From contig NC_092467.1 of assembly GCF_047495875.1 (NCBI RefSeq), positions 29,109,066-29,173,065 of the forward strand: a stretch of 64,000 nt of DNA. The letters are read 5' to 3'. Source of the stretch: Pithys albifrons albifrons. Taxonomy: Eukaryota > Chordata > Aves > Passeriformes > Thamnophilidae. Shown piece by piece: positions 14,001 to 26,429 of the stretch (its first letter is position 1; the number at the start of each line of letters is the position of its first letter). Position numbers and translations under genes: made by a program. The notes below the pieces were generated by a model. That model had not been told where the DNA came from, did not search any database, and worked only from the letters and a program-made list of their open reading frames with translations.

Positions 14001-17000
14001 GCATTTGAGGTCCTTATGTGCTGCTTTGCAATTAGTAGGGAGTTCATCTTACTCAATTGTTATCAAGTTTTATTAAAGTCTGTGCATAAAATGTAAATAG
14101 AAGAGCCAAAAATCCCCCCCTAACTGTGAATATTGCATCCTTGAAGTTCCAGTGCCTCCAAACAGACATAATCCCTTTTGAGTACTTGGGAAGCAGTAAC
14201 TGGAGCTTGGGTGTCACCATGGAGAGATCTTAGTTAATAGTTCTTTTATTAGGAAATGTGTTCTGAATCTGTGACACTCTGACCACTAATGGCTTTCATG
14301 TTGCTCACTGTGAAATTCATAGGCAATTAGGGGAATGGAGACAGATCTGATAGCTAATTTCTGCAAAAATCATCCTCCAAATGGTTGAAAACCAGAATTC
14401 CTCAGCTGAAATCCACAAATGTCTTCATGCAAACTAGAGAGGTCTCTCAGTGGCGCCTGTCTGGTGAGGATTTGGGGATATTAGAGCAGTGTGGCAGGAC
14501 TAGCAGAGACAACATGGTTTGCCCATTTACTCCAGAGACCCTCAGCCACCTCTCCAAAGGCCCAATTGGCTCTTCTGGCCATGGGGCATTTGCAGAGTTT
14601 GTTGGAGGGCTGCCCTCAGCCCTACTGTCTTTGGTGGTCAACTGTGCCATAAACAAAGAGTAAGAGCCACGTTTGCACAGGACTAGAGAATAACTTCAGC
14701 TTGAACTCCCCTTCCCATTTGGAAATACCATTCTGTGTACCAGTTTTCCAGCCTAGACTCAGGTGTGAGCCATCTTTCACATGTCTTGGATGGCTTGGAA
14801 TCAATCCTAGGAGTGTGTCGCTCCCCTGCTTACACCGCACTGGTGATGTGTGACACTGCAGGGCAATGAGGGGATGGCTGAGGCCGTGGCTGCCAGACCT
14901 GTGTGGCAAATCCTCACCTGAGACAACTGAGTACAGAGTCTGGACATTCCAGGAACAGCTTGGTCCAAATTCCTGTTGAAAAACATCTTGAAGCTCTGCT
15001 GGTCTCCAGTGAAAAAGGAGGCCTGAACTAAGGATGTCTTCAGATTTAGATCTGGATATGATGCCAAGAGATCAGAGAGGAGTTTCATGTGGCCTAGTTC
15101 CTCACTTGTTTTAGTTTTTGGGAGTTCTTTTTGAAAGGCATTACATATTGATCTTTATATATTCATGTTATATACATTACATTTAAATTTAAAAAAAACC
15201 CAAAATTTGTAGCTGACACCTTGGCTTGGACTCAAAGGAATGAAAAGAATAATGGAAAAGCAAATGAGAAAAGAACAGTGAAGAAATAAATGTCTCTGTG
15301 AATATGGGATAAGAAACCCAGAGAAATCACTGTGTGTCTTAGTCTGGAAAAAAAATCAGGGTGGAGAGTCAGCATTTTTCTTTATGATGTTACCAACACT
15401 TTGGACTATTGAAACAAGAGGACTGTCATAGTTGGCTTCTCTTCTGCAGAAATGCATCACACCTGGATCTGCAGTATTTGTGCTGACCTCTGTCAGCCAT
15501 GTAAAGTGAGAATTGAGGGACCAGATCTGAGAAGAAGGGGATAAAAGAGCACATTGGTGTTTTGGCTTTGATTGCAGTGGCCTAACTTGGACCTGAGACG
15601 AGGCTTCTGCACTGAGACCCCTCCAGAGGGAGGACACAGAGAGGGCTGTGTTTGGTTCCACACAGCTTAACATTTATATTTATTTATGCATTGCATTTAA
15701 TTCTTTATTTATTCTTCATGGATTTAATGCTTGGCTCCAAGCAGTCTTGCGTTTATCCACAGGGCTGCAAACGTTCAGACTGACAATAGGTTTTAACCCC
15801 AAGTGACAAGTCCACCCCTAATTCTGCTGCCATAGTGCCTGTCTACCTGTTTGGACACTGAGGAGCTGCTGGTGGCTTGACTGACGGGATATTTACTCCC
15901 AGAAGCAATGCTGAGGTGACCAAGTCCATGTCCAAGATCATTCTCTGGTCAGTTGTGGCTCCTGGAGAATGAAATGCAGAGACTGAGATGCTGCAGGAGT
16001 GGCACTGAACTGCTGTTTGTCAGCAGAAGGGAGTTGGTCATGTGGGAGGGAGTTAATGAGACATGTGCACATCCCTCTCTTCCTTGGTCTCTGTTTAATG
16101 CTCCATCTATTCTCAGTGACAAAACAGCCCCTAAGGGGCAGATGCAACCAAGTGTAGCAAGGGAATACCCCTGTGGATGCTCTGGCTTCTGCTCTGTGCT
16201 GGACAAAAAAGGCAGGAAACCAAAATACCCTGTCCCAGAGCCTTGTCCATGCCCTTGGCCCCATTCACACACCACATGGAGCACAAAAGCAACGGGGAGC
16301 CAGTGTGTCACCATTGTTCATTGTTTGCAGCTTCAGATCTGAAGCAGTGAATGGGGAGCCAACATCCCACTCCAGCTTGCAGGAGCCATCCAGTTCCCTC
16401 TTTGTTTGTCGGCAAACAGGGGGATAACAAAGGGCGCTGCTGAAATCCAGCAGTGTTGCAAAATCTGCGCATAATAGTTGTAGAGCCAGTTGAAAAGGAG
16501 GAACACAGGGTTTTATGATGAAAAATTGCAGATCTTCAACTTGCTTCTGTTTCCCAGGGTGGTACCACAGCCGAAGGTGGGTCCTGGAGGGGTTCTCACG
16601 GCTGCTCTGCATATTGCAGAAGTGGAAGAAATACTGTGAAGATGTCAAAGGAAAAGGAAAAAGACAATCCCACCAGACAAACAGCTTGTCAGTGTGTTCA
16701 CTGGTGAAAGGAAGGTGGGACAGGGATGAAAGAGGAGCAGCCATCAATTGAAGAAATGGGAAAAAGCTTGTAACACTTCCATTTTCCAATAACCGAAGCT
16801 TATGCAGAGTCTGGTTTGTTTTTGCTTTAAAATCCTTTTCTGTGAAAGAAAAGATCTAATGATTGAAAATGATGGTTTTGGACTGAATCATTTGGTTTTG
16901 GGAGAACTGCTTTTTCAGTAACAAAATCTTTTACATAAAATATTCCAAAAGGCTGGAGGTGTTTGTGTGCAGAGCTGTAACTAGTGAAGGTGATTCTCAC

Positions 17001-19554
17001 ATTAGGCAGATGTTTCTCCATGCTTTCACCTGCTCTGGGGACAGGCTGATGCCTCCTTTCCTTACGAGCTCATTCACAGCTGGCATATTTTGCTGTGTTG
17101 GCCACCAAATCCAAGCCCTCTCACACTAAGAAGGTGGTCAGCAGTAGAGGACAGCTGAAATAACTTCTGTTCATACACTACCACATCATTCAGTGTTAGG
17201 AGCCAGGAACTCTAGAGGTGACTGGAGGACACACCACACACATGGCAGTGCCCATCCCCTCTCCATAGAGAGCCACAACCAAATGTGAGACCCTGAATGT
17301 CACATTTCCATCTGCAGGATTGATTGACAGGACACAAACACTACCTGTGGGGTGAGGACATCCACCAAGACATGCAGAAATATCCAATTGCCTCCATTTC
17401 AACCCACTCCTGTCCCCCCTCATCCTTTCAGTCCAGATGCTACTCTTCATGCTGCTGTGAGAGGTTCATATTGCTGACAGGAATCAATAATGTTGGATGT
17501 GGAGCTCATTTCTTGGCAAATCAGTGCAAAGAAAGTAAACAGTGCCTGTTTGTTTTGACTTTCTTCCCTCGTTAAATCTGGCTTATTTTAGTAGATGGTC
17601 TTTTGATTTCATTAATTAAAATATGGCTGGATAGGGAATGAGAAGGAATACAAGGACTTACAATGGATAAATACAAAAAGGGAGGAACAGCCTTTGGATT
17701 CACTAAGGAAGTTGTGAGAGGTAACGTAGATCATCTCTTGGCTCTGTAGCTGAAGGGAGGGGAGGTTGGTAAGTTTAGCTCTCTGTGGTGCTTTGCTAGA
17801 ATTCAGGGCTGAGATTCAAGGTCTTTGACAAAGCTGGGTTAATTAATGATAAATAAAACATGGTGAAGATAAGATACCGCAGAATAAAGCAAACTAAAGC
17901 AAAAATATGTATTCCCAAACAATTACAAAAGCACCCAATGTTTTAGTGTGTCTCCTTTTTCTTTAGCAAAACATTTGGGAATAGGGGGGTTTGTCTGTTT
18001 ATGTTTCAGCAAATGTTAATAAGCAACTGGACAATCAAAATGTGGACTCTTTTCAAATTGGTTGGACAGATTTTTCTAACTGCTTTCACTAAAATTTCTC
18101 CACTGTGCTCTTCAAGACAATTTGCTCAGCTCATGTACCACTTGTTATGCTGAAATGAGAAAGAAGGAGCTGTGACCCTTGCAGTCTGAATAGTAAATAT
18201 AATAAAAATTATGACTTCAGAAAGTCAAATTCTACTTCAAAATCAAGTTTTGGACCTCAAAAAGATGGATGGTGGCCATTGGAGGGAATGCAAAAGGCAA
18301 GATACAATATTTCAGAATTTTGGAAAATGGAACACTGGAAGTGTTGAAGTGTTTATTCAGAATTTTGCATAGGAATTATTTTAACTTTCATTATTTTTTT
18401 TAGTCTCACAATTTACATCTATTTTAAAATAGATGCTAAATAACACTATCTTTTTAAGTTTGGTGATTTTTTTACTGAAAAATGTATCTCATTCAATCTA
18501 AATCTGTTCCCTTTTGGGCCAAATGCTTTTAGTTGACTCAGAATTATTATTGGGCTGATGATGATGGGCCTGGAAGGCTGCAGATGCTCATGGAAAAAGC
18601 AAAGTGGTCTTCATTTTGGTTTGACTTGATCCAATCTTTTTCTTAAGATTATTTCTCGTGTTGCTGATGACAGGAAAACATGATATGATTCACCCTGGGC
18701 TGAGGGCAGTGATCAAAGCAGCAGTTCAGCCATTTACAGTCATTGGATTATGAAGGAATTGGGCTGGTGGCTGCCAGGACACTGTGTTTCCCTCCTGAGC
18801 CTCAGCACTGGCAGCCCAGGGAGGGGACAGCACTCCCAAATCAGGGATTTCCCCAGGTATTGTTGGTTGAAGACCAAACCCATTGGTTCTGGCTTCAACG
18901 TTGGAAACATTCAATTTTCTCCCCATATTCTCTGTTTTGCAAAATCTGTAGGAAAGTTTTACTTTTGGAAAGGACACTGTTTCCTACCCAAAATAGTAAT
19001 TTGGCTTTTTCCTGGCTTTCCTCAAGCACTGTTGTGAACAGGACTGGTCTTGGGCTTTCCTGAACTTGAGAAGAAACATTGTCAAGGGCTTATGTGCACC
19101 ATGCAGCTCCCAACAGCCAGCTCACCACGAGCTTCCACGGCAAGAAAGGGGTTTTATGACCTCCACTAACTTGGGAGCCATCTGAATTTGCAAATCTCAT
19201 TTTTTTCCCCCTACATGAAGAGCCTACTAGGCAATTTGGAGTATTTTTCCAACTCAAGGTTGCCTACTGGGTACCAGTAAGTGGCAGGTGAAATGTGATG
19301 ATGGTTGGACGATGCATAGCGTGATGTTTTGTTTGCTGCCTCACTGAGATAATTTATGCTTTGCTGGGACGTTCTGTGTAACTGAAGGTCTTAAACATGT
19401 GTTATAAATTGCTGGAAAATGAGAGGAAACTTAACTTTCCTTATAAAAAGACTAAAGACTGTAATTTATTACTGTAAACAAGAATGAGAAGACAAAAAAT
19501 CAATTAAAAAAAGAAAATGTCAAGCTCTTTTTATTCAAAATTTGAAAGGACCTG
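11077..19554. other. Unique non-coding sequence
   Basis: No gene or recognised mobile element was found. The longest open frame is 174 codons on the minus strand (16265-16789). It resembles no family I can name and overlaps open frames on the other strand, which is typical of chance. The part from about 17.6 to 18.5 kb is strongly A+T-rich and holds the palindrome at 18416-18435. Confidence 0.65.
18416..18435. repeat. Perfect 20-bp palindrome
   Basis: The sequence catctattttaaaatagatg equals its own reverse complement over all 20 bases. It could extrude as a small hairpin or cruciform. No repeat family or gene is recognisable around it. It sits in an A+T-rich patch, which raises the chance of random palindromes. 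Confidence 0.85.
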
Positions 19555-19751
19555 AAGTTGATTGTTTCCTCCCGTGGAAGGTCTGGTTTCTATCAGCCAG
19601 GCAGAAAGGCTTTTGTTTCTAGCAGTCAAATCAACAGGCCAGCAAGAGTAGCTTTGAACTGCAATTTGTCTTTACGTATTTTGAAAATGTTCTTTCGATG
19701 TGTTTACATGTTGGCTGGGGCACTTTTGCTGCAGTCAGCTCCTTCTGGGAC

Positions 19752-19787
19752 GATTAATCAAACGATCAAGTCTCTGATTAATCAAAG
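19752..19787. promoter_or_regulatory. Tandem GATTAATCAAA sites
   Basis: The 11-mer gattaatcaaa occurs at 19752-19762 and again at 19776-19786, start to start 24 bp. The core GATTAATC is itself palindromic. The second copy extends to TGATTAATCAAAG. TGATTAAT fits PBX/HOX-type sites and ATCAAAG fits TCF/LEF sites, so each copy overlaps both kinds of word. Binding is inferred, not shown. Confidence 0.35.
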
Positions 19788-19860
19788 TCCCTCCTGACAA
19801 CTCTTTTCTTTCAATCACCTGCTGAGTTTCTACTAAACCCAAACAAGCAAATGATTAAAC

Positions 19861-19865
19861 TCTTT

Positions 19866-19896
<31 letters not shown>

Positions 19897-19897
19897 A
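19861..19897. repeat. Polypyrimidine (T/C) tract
   Basis: A run of T with scattered single C residues, about 37 bp long, ends in an uninterrupted T stretch. It is followed after about 37 bp by an A-tract (19935-19947), so the two could pair in single-stranded DNA or RNA. I see no splice AG positioned for a recognisable exon just downstream. Confidence 0.85.
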
Positions 19898-19934
19898 ATG
19901 GGAAGGAATGAAAGAAAGAAATCACACACGCACA

Positions 19935-19947
19935 AAAAAAAAAAAAA
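19935..19947. repeat. Poly(A) tract
   Basis: An A run follows cacacacgcac and precedes ggcggcgtg. No AATAAA signal precedes it at the usual distance, and no duplicated flank is evident, so it is not clearly a retroposon tail. Confidence 0.75.
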
Positions 19948-20899
19948 GGCGGCGTGTCTTGCAGATTTGGCACTTTCTGAGGTACATACCTCAAGGAGAG
20001 AGAGATCTTGGACTATATTTGTGATGCAAACTGGAACCTTTGGCTACCAAATGCAGGATGTGGTGTATCCTGTTCAAAGAGGCACATATTTTGCATGTTT
20101 GTGTTGGCTCCTCTCAATCAAAGCATGCTGTGATTCAGCTACACTAAAAATTAACAATCTATGTTATAGCCATGTATTACATTACGCCCCATTTTTTAAA
20201 AAAATCTTTTCCAGAAAGACATCTTCTAAAGAGAGGGGGAGGCAGGTAACAAAACCCTTGCAAATGTTTTCATAATAATTATTCAACGGCAATCAAATCA
20301 TGCCACTTTAAAAGATCAGCTGAACTATCTGTAAATATTTTCTCATCTCTGCAGAGCAGTACAAACTCCTAATAAAATGCATCTGTCTCCATTTATGCAG
20401 TAAATTGGAGGTGGATTTTATGCCAGTGGCTCTTCTATGTCATTGTGAGTAGCACAGAAGGGGGAAGACACTGCATTATATAAGTTGCTTGTGAATAGTG
20501 ATGTCAAAAATCAAAAACTGAAGTCTCCTGAGTGATGGGCAACATCCTCTGAGTCTGCTGGCAGCCTTATTAAGGCTCTGAATACTGTCTTCTTTCTGTC
20601 TTCCAGGGTTTTACACTCTTTGTTAGTAGCCATCCTTCACATCTATTCTTCAGAGGTATTTTATAAACCAATGAGGTGCAACAGACACATAAATACAATT
20701 CACTTCCTTTACAGATAAAACCAAACTGAGCTATTAAGGAACTAAATAACTCTACCATGTCCAAGATCCAAGGAAGAAGAGCCTGAGCTCTGCCAAGATG
20801 GGTCACACCCCCTCTGACCAGGGAATCGACTTGTTTCCTTCAAGCTGATCCCACCTGCCTCTGAAAATTGGATTAGAGGTCTGCCTGCTGTGAGTACAC

Positions 20900-21330
20900 T
20901 TAAAACACCTCTGGGGTTAAATGACAGAGTAGGAACACAACTATTTTTGCAAATTCTGTTTCAAAATAATTGGTAAACCTCCAGATTTCCTCAAAGTTAT
21001 CTATATTCCTGATGTACAAATCCTTCTGTCAGCCCCACTGTTCTGTTCCCCTGACACACCTACTTCTGACTCACTAATTACTCTTATTACTTGCTGATGA
21101 GACAAATACGTCTTTTCCTTTCCCCAGGATGGCAATTAAAATCCATGGTTGCCTTTATTGGCTGAAATGGCCTTAGGAAAAGACCTTGACCAATACATCT
21201 AATGACATCCTCTTAACATTTAATTTTCAGGAGGCAGTTCCAAAGAAACCTCACTTTGTTTCATGCAGAACTTTTTATTTCAGATAATGTGGCTTGCAGG
21301 CTTCATAAAAAACCAGCATCGTGTTTCTTT
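20900..21330. promoter_or_regulatory. Possible regulatory block, weak
   Basis: A+T-rich unique sequence with several homeodomain-like words (actaattactc, caattaaaatcc, cctttattgg and a TAATGACA word near 21200). It has no repeat signature and few open frames. It resembles the neighbouring 19.6-20.5 kb block in texture. This is an impression from word content only. Confidence 0.15.
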
Positions 21331-21522
21331 CTTTGTAGCCTTTAGAACAAAGTCAGCCAATGTTCATTCTTTCATTTGAAGGACCCCCCTCAAAAACAAC
21401 CCCAAGCAAACATATTTTTCTCCCTGCTTGTATTTATCTTGTTCTGTTTTCAATAACCTGTGTCTGGCATCTTGGGTATTTATCACCCTAGAGAGGACTG
21501 GACATGAAAAAATCAACACAGC

Positions 21523-21535
21523 AAAAAAAAAAAAA
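21523..21535. repeat. Poly(A) tract
   Basis: Thirteen consecutive A residues after cacagc. It is simple sequence and no retroposon body could be recognised on either side. Confidence 0.8.
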
Positions 21536-21913
21536 GAATAATTTCTTAGAGAAATTATATTCCAAGGGGTGAAATTGCATAAAGGATTCTCTTGGTTGAA
21601 CTGATGAAAGAAGCAATTGCCTGTTGAGTTGTGGATGACAAAAGTGTACAATACCTCATGTCTTAAAAATAACAAATCTCTTCTGAACTTGATCATGGAG
21701 AGGAGTTCTGATGGTTGAGAGAGTCATGAAAACAGTTCAAATTGTCTTCTACGTGAATGTTTCTGGCTGCACACCTAAACATTGATTTTAGCAGGAGATG
21801 AAATCTCAGCTACTCTGAACTCAGAGAGAAAAAATGTGGAGAAAGAGATAGACACATATAAACGAACACCACTAGCAACCAGTCACATTTAAAAATATTG
21901 AGCAGCCCTTTCT

Positions 21914-21944
21914 CATTTGTACAGTTTAAATATTTAAACAAATG
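21914..21944. repeat. AT-rich inverted repeat
   Basis: A perfect 16-bp palindrome gtttaaatatttaaac (21924-21939) is extended outwards by catttg on the left and caaatg on the right, with a small bulge on the left arm. It may form a hairpin. No function is evident. Confidence 0.7.
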
Positions 21945-24900
21945 GTGAAAATTCATCTTATTCTTGGCACAAGTCTTATCCATTTATTACTCAGTATCTC
22001 CAAATATGCTGAGATGCCAAGTAATTTCCAGTTTTTATCAAATTTTAACTTTGGAGCATGACTTTGGGATATTATGTTCAGAAGTGCATGGACCTTTTGA
22101 AGCAGAATTTCCTTGAATTTAATATATCCCTTTCAGAACTTTGCCTTTAGATGGAAATTCATTCTGAGCCAGTAATATTATATGTTATTTCTAAAACTCT
22201 GAAGTTTATAAAGCACATAGTGAAATTTAAGTCTTCAGCCCAGGTGGAATCATGAATTAGCACTGAGTTCTCTGTGAGCAGCAGGGCTGGTTGCCTTTTT
22301 TGTGCCTTTGCATCGTTCTGGATAGACCATGGAGCGTGACATAAAACATCTGTGGAGTCATGATGGTCATGAGGTAGTCACCCTCTTCCTGGGAAATCAG
22401 TCCTTCCTTGGCAGGGAGAAGATGCTTGTGCTGGAACTATGGGAGAAAACTGACTGTGACTCAAAGATGTTTTCTCAGAAGGTTCATTGGTCATGTCTAT
22501 CTGTAAATGAATAAAGGGTTTCCTTCTGATGTGGTTATTATCTGGACCACAGCAACGGCACAACATTAATCACAGCAATAAGTGAAAAAGAGAAAATATA
22601 AAAGTACATTGGGGTTTTTAATGAACTATTAAGATCACCATTCTTTATTTAGGAAATTTGCCATCTCAGATCCTAAGGCCAGTTCCACACTCACCCAAAC
22701 TTATCTGATTCCGAAGAACCAAATAGTTTAAATTAAACTCCACATGTTAAGACTGCATTGCTCCTGTTATTTTCCTGGACTCAGGACACCATGACGTCTC
22801 CTATAGTTTCTTTTGCAACATTTATTCTTCAGAGTAACTTTCTTGCCAGCTCTGAGCTTAAAAAAGCTGTTGAACATAAAAAGCTGAATTGAGTTTACTC
22901 CATCCTGGGTACTAAGGGCAATGAGAGAAAAAAAGTGGGAAGAATTAAACTGTTAATACTTTCTTGTTGTAGCCATATTTTACTAAAGAAGCAGTGCTGA
23001 GGAACAGCATCTGAATGCTCTCAAATTAGAGCAGATGCATGTTCACAGCTTGGGCCAATCTGCCTGTCTGCATGGACTTTTCTAGTTGTTAAAGCAGATG
23101 AGGGAGTCATTGGAGTGCAGGCATTGCCTACTGGGCAGCCCTCAGTAGCTCCATCACACTTCTTAAGTGTGTTTGCTCAGTGCTGCTCCTCTGTATTTCA
23201 GGTGGGTCTTCCTTGCCAGAAGGAAAATTGTTTATGTAGCATGTTATGGAGGTGACACACTCTTTGCCTCAGTTAGGAAAAGTTTGCTTTTCCCCCTGAA
23301 TCTAAACCAAAAGTCACACTGGTTGAAAGAGTATAAATGCTCTTTTTATATGGGAAAATACATAACAGGAGTCATTCCTTTACCCGGGCCAGTTGCAGGT
23401 AAAACTGAGTTCCAAACTGGCACAGCAGGCAGGCAAGCAGGAATTTCAGCTGAACTGTGACCAATGGATGCTGTGCCTTGGGACGTCTCGGCTGCTGAGC
23501 CCTGGAGTGTATTTTGATCAAGGAGATGAATTTCAGCAAAGCAAGGGTTCAGGTGTGACTGCTCAGGAGCAGAGGGCTTTTCAATAGTCAGTGCTTTATA
23601 TGACTTAGCTGACAGGCAGACATTTGGCCTTGGTGCTTATTGGTACAAGAAAAGTGTGTTTCATACCTATTAGCCACTTTTCCTTCCAGGAATTGACTTG
23701 TCCTGGAAGCTCTGCCAAGTGGTTTATATGCAAGCCCATCACTGATGGGCAGCTCACGCCGCCTGTTAAGCCACAGCTGAGTCCAACCTGCTTTATAGTC
23801 AGTTTTCACACTCAAGAGAGGGAGCACCAGGATTTTGTGAGCCCAGAGCAAAAAAATTTAAACAATGGAACTGTTCAGTGCTGTTTCCTTTGGAGATGTT
23901 CAGCTCTGATTAGAACTCTCTGCACAGCAGGTAACCACCTAGCAGAGTGCTTAGCAAGAGCTGCCTCGTAGCACCAGGGCGTCCGTGCAACGTGAAAGGA
24001 TTTTTAATTCCATCTGTCACACACAACTTTCTGCAAGGCTTCCAAAAATCACATAACCCCGTGCCCAGTCCCAGCTCTGTGAGTGAAGTCCTTTTGTTTA
24101 TTGTCTTTGGGCCTGGTGTGCCTGCAGCTGTGCTGGTGGCAGCATCAGCCCCTCCAACAGACCCCCTTGGTGGGGTGAGTGGAGACTGGGATCTTCCCAG
24201 TGGTGATGGTCACCCCTTGTTAAATGATCCCCTGGATGTAGGGTGTGATGGGTTTTCCCCACACTGCCATCACCAAAGGGACCACTTGCCCTTCATTCCT
24301 GGACTGTCAATTGTGATGACATTTCTCATGGTCAAGGTCTTTCCTGAGTCCCACAGACTGGTGGTTTCTGGGCATCAGAGAAGATTCCATTTCAGTCATG
24401 AGAGGTTTAATGTCTCAGACTGGTACCATCTTTTTATTTGCAGCTGCACATCTGCTGCTTCTCATGCCATAACATCTGCATTGCAGCAATGTGAGGGCTT
24501 TTGGATGTCGGGGGGAAAAGAGGGAGATAGGAAGGTGTGCATGATACCTGTGGACCTCTGGTCAGCCCCTTATTCAAGTGGCCGGGCAAATTAAACATAC
24601 ATTACAAAAAGTCATAGGATAAATCCATGGGGGATCACATCTTTCCTTCAGTTATGGTGGAAAATCTGGAGCTGAGAGTACCCCTGAAGTCCGTAAGTGC
24701 TATTAAATATGTGAAAACAGCCAAGGGGAAAAGATTATCCTTCCTCCTGATGCACCAGGCTCAGTTTGCTGGTCCTGCAGCACACGCACCCACAGCGAGC
24801 AGCTGGTGAGCGGCAGTGGTACACACACAGTGGAATGTCTCTGGCACAGGAGCCTTTTTCAGCTTATATTTTCCAAGAAGGCCATGCCAGGAGACATATT

Positions 24901-25624
24901 TGTGTTTATTGCCGGAGCTGGGAGTTGCCTACAGGTGCTAATTATTGACCGTTCCTCCTCCACAAGGGAGCCAGTGTGTGAGCCACCCTCCACCCTGCCT
25001 GGGAGTCACTATCACGTTCTCAGCCCTTCCCTGCAGCTGGGAATGAGCTGTTTGGATTGGACTTGGTGGCACAGATGGTGCCACCTGTGGTGTGCTCTGC
25101 CAGCAGGAGCGGATCCCGGGCAGCTGCCGCCTCTCAGGAGGTCATTCATGGCAGGGAGAAACCAAAGCGCATTTACATTTCGCACCAGACTCCCCAGGCC
25201 AACAAATACCTTTGGCTGCTCCAACACCCTCAGGTGTCCTCAGGGCTGATAGACTTGTAGACCACCGAGGAGGCCTGCTCGACCCTGAACATGGCCCAGT
25301 CTTTCAAATTTGGGAGAAAAAATCATTTAGCATCCTCCCAAAGAACAGGGCAGCCTGATTTTCAAGGTTTCACAGTGCCTGCAAGCAGCTTGCCTTATGT
25401 ATAACAGTATCTCCTGTCCCATAAGAGGGTCAGCAGAGAGGCTGAGCCCTCCCCAGATGAACATTTGTTTTCTGCAGGGCATTTGTCTGCCAGCCTCAGT
25501 GATGGCAGGTTGGTTGTACACAGAAGTGATGAAATCCAGAATATCAACTGGGATTTTTCAGTTCTGATGGCTATCAGGTAAAGAAAAACAACTTCTGGCT
25601 TTCTTTTGCCCTCTCTATTCCCAA

Positions 25625-25760
25625 CCATGAAGTATTTATTATACAATTTTAATTAAGATTTAGGCTGATAAAGCAAAATTGCTGCCTCTCCCTCTACGGC
25701 CTTTGTTAAAAAGACAGCTGAACACAATTACTAAAGGAAAACCCTTGCCTTGATGATCTG
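25625..25760. promoter_or_regulatory. Possible regulatory block, weak
   Basis: The stretch contains ttttaattaag, ctgataaagc, cctttgtta and acaattac. These are homeodomain-, GATA- and SOX-like words packed into about 130 bp without any repeat. The words are seen, but the role is speculative. Confidence 0.15.
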
Positions 25761-26429
25761 CTCTTCCTTTTTAAACCATGGTTTTTCCTGATGTCCAATA
25801 AAATATTAGAATGTAAATCACAGCAGCCTAAAGGCTCAGGGTGAGATTCTCTGAGAGGTTGCCTTGGAGCAGGCAGAGATTTGAGAAGATTCCTGCAGTG
25901 TGACTGAAATTGTCACATCCTAACTTTGTCAAATTTATGTGAAAAAAAGTCATGGAGTCTTTGCACCTGAAGCTATAAAGTAGCTTGTGCTCCCTTGAAG
26001 CACAGCCAGGACTTGTTTGAAATTTGGTCCACCTCAGGGACCATCATTTGAACTGAATAATAAAAGCCAAATTGAGGCAAATTCACCACGTGTCAGGGGT
26101 AGATGGGAGAGATTCGTGTTGAGTCTTTTCATACATATGGTGTGGTTTTTTCTACCCTTTGGAAGGGCTGTATTGGTATGACCCTGACCCCTGCCAGGAG
26201 ATCCACAGTCGTGTGTTTGTGTTTTAAAAAAGGCAAACCCAAGCATTTTCCAAGAAAATTCTCAAATTTGCAGGATTTTTTTCTGGGTAGGTTCCTTTGG
26301 GAAGAGTAGTTGAGTTTAGTAGGAAATCTAAATTTGAAAGTTTGTTTAAAAATATCTAAGTGCTTTTTATTTTTAAACAATAATGTTCCCAAGAAATATT
26401 AAAAAGAAATACATATCTTTCTTTTTTGT

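Larger units (their letters stand above)
19555..20450. promoter_or_regulatory. Candidate conserved regulatory block (homeodomain/TCF-like words)
   Basis: This 0.9-kb stretch is dense in transcription-factor-like words. It has two GATTAATCAAA copies (19752-19762 and 19776-19786), a CACCTG E-box soon after them (about 19817), the palindrome aataattatt at 20274-20283, then aatcaaatcatg and, around 20.37 kb, ctaataaaatgc and tttatgcag. It has no repeat signature and no open coding frame of note. The words are seen directly. That they form an enhancer is inferred from density and from resemblance to vertebrate conserved non-coding elements. Conservation was not testable. Confidence 0.3.

Noticed and set aside
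16265..16789. 174-codon open frame on the minus strand
   Set aside because: Overlaps open frames on the opposite strand and matches nothing known.
23947..24594. 215-codon open frame, the longest in the window
   Set aside because: No recognisable domain, no splice or Kozak support, and locally higher G+C reduces stop frequency. An open frame this long is plausible by chance in 64 kb.
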